25,120 nucleotides of DNA from UBA3775 sp051877895 (GTDB lineage: Bacteria; Bacillota; Clostridia; Lachnospirales; Lachnospiraceae). Location of the stretch: NCBI GenBank assembly GCA_051877895.1, contig JBJEJI010000004.1, positions 1 through 25,120 on the forward strand, given 5' to 3'. How positions within the stretch are numbered: the stretch's first letter is position 1; each line of letters opens with the position of its first letter. A program made the position numbers and the translations under genes. The notes beneath the pieces were generated by a model. It worked only from the letters and a program-made list of their open reading frames with translations, did no database searches and had not been told where the DNA came from. Below are positions 23,003 through 25,120 of the stretch, one piece after another.

Positions 23003-23980
23003 CTATCTGTTTTCAATTACATAGTCCAGCCATTTTAATACATATTTTCTGTTAGGATGCACTCCGTCATAGCTTGCATCCGGAGGAAGAACTCTGCTTT
23101 CACCGCATATACCTATGGTAACATCCAGATACACAGCTCCTGTCCTGTTAGCAGCATTTATTACTCTTTTATTGAATTTTTCAACATTAGCAAGAGTTTC
23201 TATTGAGCTATTATCCGATAAGTGCTGGGATACCGGAATGATACTCTGTACATATATGGTAGCATCCGGCTGCAATTCCCTGACCCTGTTAATAAGTTCA
23301 ACATAGCAGTCCTCAAAATAATCCAGGTTATACCACCCAAGTTCATTTACACCAAATTCAATATAGATATTTCTGTATTTATTCCGGGACAAAGGTTCCA
23401 TTATCAGATTTTCATCCAGTGCAGCCTTAACGTTCAATCCTGTCTTATAAAGAAAATCAGCAGTAGATACTCCCGTCAGGTAAAACAATTCTTCTGTTCT
23501 GGAATCACCGATAAAGCAGTCCCCGGCAAGAGCATCTTCATAAAAGCTAAGTGCCTTTGTCGGTTCCGGACTCACAGTTGGCTTTGGCGCTTCTGTTGGT
23601 TTAACTGTCACTACAGGCTCCGGTTTTTTTGTAGGGGTTATTGTCGGAACAGGAGTTGGTGTTTCCGTCGGTTCCGGAGTTGGTGTTTCTGTCGGTTCCG
23701 GAGTTGGCGTTTCTGTTGGTTCCGGGCTGGGCGTTTCTGTCGGTTCCGGGTCCGGTGTTTCCGTTAATCCCAGCGTTGAATCAGCTTCCAAATCCACGGA
23801 ATCGGAATTATCAGATTTTCCGCTCTGTATTCCCACATGATTATGAATTCCGTCTATGGACAGCATGTTCAAAGCATCTGAATTTCCGCATGCACAGAAT
23901 ACGCCTGCCAAAATCGTTATAATTATCAGAAATATTATTTTATTTTTTTCTATCCCATTATCATCTTTAAATTTTTTCAT
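23003..23980 (-). CDS. SGNH-hydrolase lipoprotein with PEPTETPT repeat linker
   Basis: 325-aa cell-surface protein with an SGNH esterase domain. A hydrophobic segment (IIFLIIITILAGVFCAC) ends in a probable lipobox with Cys31, although Cys and Phe at -2 and -3 are atypical. Residues about 72-142 are a Pro/Glu/Thr linker made of 8-residue PEPTETPT units. Residues about 150-325 form the catalytic domain: CFIGDSRTE with Ser160, EFGVNELG (block III, Asn212) and DGVHPN with Asp305/His308. The DSR rather than DSL/DSI wording resembles SGNH proteins of glycan O-acetyl metabolism, but the substrate is unknown. Ribosome site GAGG lies 8 nt upstream. The DUF4358 lipoprotein gene follows. Confidence 0.85.
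   Translation of the reverse strand: MKKFKDDNGIEKNKIIFLIIITILAGVFCACGNSDALNMLSIDGIHNHVGIQSGKSDNSDSVDLEADSTLGLTETPDPEPTETPSPEPTETPTPEPTETPTPEPTETPTPVPTITPTKKPEPVVTVKPTEAPKPTVSPEPTKALSFYEDALAGDCFIGDSRTEELFYLTGVSTADFLYKTGLNVKAALDENLIMEPLSRNKYRNIYIEFGVNELGWYNLDYFEDCYVELINRVRELQPDATIYVQSIIPVSQHLSDNSSIETLANVEKFNKRVINAANRTGAVYLDVTIGICGESRVLPPDASYDGVHPNRKYVLKWLDYVIENR
23655..23765. repeat. 24-nt tandem repeats (about 4.6 copies) in the SGNH lipoprotein linker
   Basis: Units start at 23655, 23679, 23703, 23727 and 23751 (partial), each encoding one PEPTETPT/S octapeptide. They differ from each other at a few positions. Confidence 0.9.
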
Positions 23981-24008
23981 TTCTGACGCCTCTTTTTCAT
24001 TGATTCTG

Positions 24009-24036
24009 ATAATATGAATTATATCACCACATTCAA
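24009..24036 (-). promoter_or_regulatory. Promoter of the two-lipoprotein operon
   Basis: TTGAAT (24031-24036), 16 bp, TATTAT (24009-24014) on the minus strand; an overlapping alternative is the extended -10 TGATATAAT with hexamer 24018-24023. Confidence 0.5.
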
Positions 24037-24108
24037 GAAAAAAAGCATCAAATAAATTAATAATTAGTTACAATATTGTTAAGAATACTTCTCATTCCTG
24101 TAACTGTT

Positions 24109-25023
24109 TTACAAACCTTCATAATCAAAAAGAGGAATGAAACTTTCATCTGCCACATCTTCCTCCTGAATGAAAGCATTTTCCACTCCTATTTCAAGTG
24201 CACAATCAATAATTTCATCATATTTTAACCGGCTAATCTTCTGATATAATTCCGGATACCTGCCTTCTTTCACAAAGCTTTCTAAAGGAGTATACTGGCT
24301 CATAATGCTCATATAAATATTGTTACCATAGGTCTCAAACAGATATTTTATAATCTGTTTACTTTCATCCTCCCTGCCCGGCAGACACAGATGTCTGACT
24401 ATGGTACCCTTCTTCATCATTCCATTTTCATCAAAAACTATAGTACCCGTCTGTCTGTACATCTCAGCAAGGGCAGCCTTTGCTATAGCAGAATAATCTG
24501 CTGCTTTTGAATATCTGACCGCCGAATCTTTGTAAAAATACTTAAAATCAGGAAGATAAATATCCACCAGACCATCCAGAATTTTCAAAGACTCTGCTTT
24601 TTCATAGCCACCGGTATTATATACAATCGGCAGGTCAAAACCTTGATTTTTTGCTAGTTCTACTGCTGTAGTAATATATGGAATGTAATGTGTTGGAGTA
24701 ACCAGATTTATATTGGCTGCCCCTTTTCCTTTCAGCTCGAAAAAAATTTCCGCAAGTCTTTCTGCGGAAATTTCTTTTGCTATATCCAAATTGGAAATAT
24801 CACGGTTCTGACAATAAACACAGCCCAGATTACAACCGGAGAAAAAAATGGCTCCCGAACCGGTTTCACCTGAAATGCATGGTTCTTCCCACATGTGAAG
24901 AGCAGCTCTTGCAGCATACAGCTTTGCGTCACAGCCGCAGACTCCTTTTTCGCCCGCCAGTCGGTTTACCCCACAGCTACGGGGACATATTCTGCAATTT
25001 TCAAACATGCCAAGCGGATTCAC
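24109..25023 (-). CDS. PflA-like radical SAM protein (COG1313/PflX type)
   Basis: 304-aa cytosolic radical SAM protein resembling pyruvate formate-lyase activating enzymes but of the uncharacterised PflX branch. The N-terminus has a cysteine cluster CRICPRSCGVNRLAGEKGVCGC (read as CRICPRSC and GVCGC) that may bind an extra Fe-S cluster. The radical SAM motif is CNLGCVYC, followed by QN. VTPTHY, YNTGGYE and LPDFKY are characteristic of this branch. The frame opens at an ATG at 25050, but GGAGG at 25031-25035 lies 7 nt before a GTG at 25023, which I take as the start. No formate-lyase-like target gene is adjacent, so the role is unknown. Confidence 0.85.
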   Translation of the reverse strand: MNPLGMFENCRICPRSCGVNRLAGEKGVCGCDAKLYAARAALHMWEEPCISGETGSGAIFFSGCNLGCVYCQNRDISNLDIAKEISAERLAEIFFELKGKGAANINLVTPTHYIPYITTAVELAKNQGFDLPIVYNTGGYEKAESLKILDGLVDIYLPDFKYFYKDSAVRYSKAADYSAIAKAALAEMYRQTGTIVFDENGMMKKGTIVRHLCLPGREDESKQIIKYLFETYGNNIYMSIMSQYTPLESFVKEGRYPELYQKISRLKYDEIIDCALEIGVENAFIQEEDVADESFIPLFDYEGL

Positions 25024-25065
25024 AACCATTCCTCCATGATAATTTTTCATTAATCATTAAATCAC

Positions 25066-25091
25066 GTCAAACTCGCAAACGCTACGCTTTT
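25066..25091 (-). repeat. 26-nt dispersed repeat upstream of the radical SAM gene
   Basis: Matches 20333-20358 in inverse orientation at 23 of 26 positions. A GCAC-TTC-GTGC hairpin follows at 25108-25118, at the window edge. Confidence 0.5.
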
Positions 25092-25120
25092 TGCTCGTTA
25101 AAAAACTGCACTTCGTGCCA

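Noticed and set aside
23655..23765. Regular 24-nt repeats considered as a CRISPR-like array
   Set aside because: They are contiguous without spacers and keep the reading frame of the linker.
23222..23767. Plus-strand reading frames with Phe/Arg/Cys repeats
   Set aside because: They are antisense shadows of the PEPTETPT linker and SGNH domain.

Overview
The window looks like chromosomal DNA of a low-GC, anaerobic, Gram-positive member of the Clostridia, most likely Lachnospiraceae. The evidence is a phosphotransacetylase/acetate kinase pair next to the L32 gene, small DUF6465 and DUF4358 proteins typical of that family, glucan-binding-type repeats fused to a polysaccharide deacetylase, AGGAGG-type ribosome sites, consensus sigma-A promoters, and the SCIFF peptide/maturase pair that is widespread in Clostridia. 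No rRNA, tRNA, CRISPR array, phage gene or transposase was seen.

Layout. 1-2239 (minus): ruvA-ruvB-zapA and the first codons of a U32 peptidase, one tight operon for Holliday-junction migration and cell division. 2553-4124 (plus): a YprB-like RNase H-fold nuclease and a hotdog thioesterase. 4172-7215 (minus): a BFD-like [2Fe-2S] protein, rpmF, and the pta-ackA acetate/ATP operon. 7482-10130 (plus): a Ca2+-type P-type ATPase. 10223-16983 (minus): a cell-envelope block with a SleB-type hydrolase, a GT2 glycosyltransferase, a Lys/Ala-rich DUF6465 protein, a membrane-anchored NodB deacetylase with about 23 wall-binding repeats, and a CE2-like SGNH esterase lipoprotein. 17142-18272 (minus): an unrecognised cytosolic protein. 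18636-20334 (plus): scfA, a six-cysteine precursor peptide that was found by eye because it is only 50 codons, and scfB, its radical SAM/SPASM maturase. 20541-23980 (minus): a SulP anion transporter and two lipoproteins. 24109-25023 (minus): a PflA-like radical SAM protein.

The most interesting part is the scfAB locus. It has an extended -10 promoter, a hairpin just upstream of the scfA ribosome site, and a terminator-like hairpin with two G-U pairs and seven T between peptide and maturase genes. Behind that hairpin sit two tandem 18-nt repeats whose AACCGGAA core is the exact complement of eight bases in it. A bidirectional terminator follows scfB, with a possible short antisense-strand RNA ending in it. 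The architecture suggests that peptide is made in excess of maturase. No dedicated protease or exporter is adjacent.

A second theme is dispersed palindromic repeats in intergenic gaps: a composite multi-hairpin element at 4480-4607 with partial relatives at 7271-7325 and 12542-12590, and a separate 26-nt repeat at 20333-20358 and 25066-25091. Starts were moved inward for ruvB, ackA, pta, rpmF, the GT2 gene, the CE2-like gene, scfB and the radical SAM gene because a good Shine-Dalgarno site lies inside the longer reading frame.
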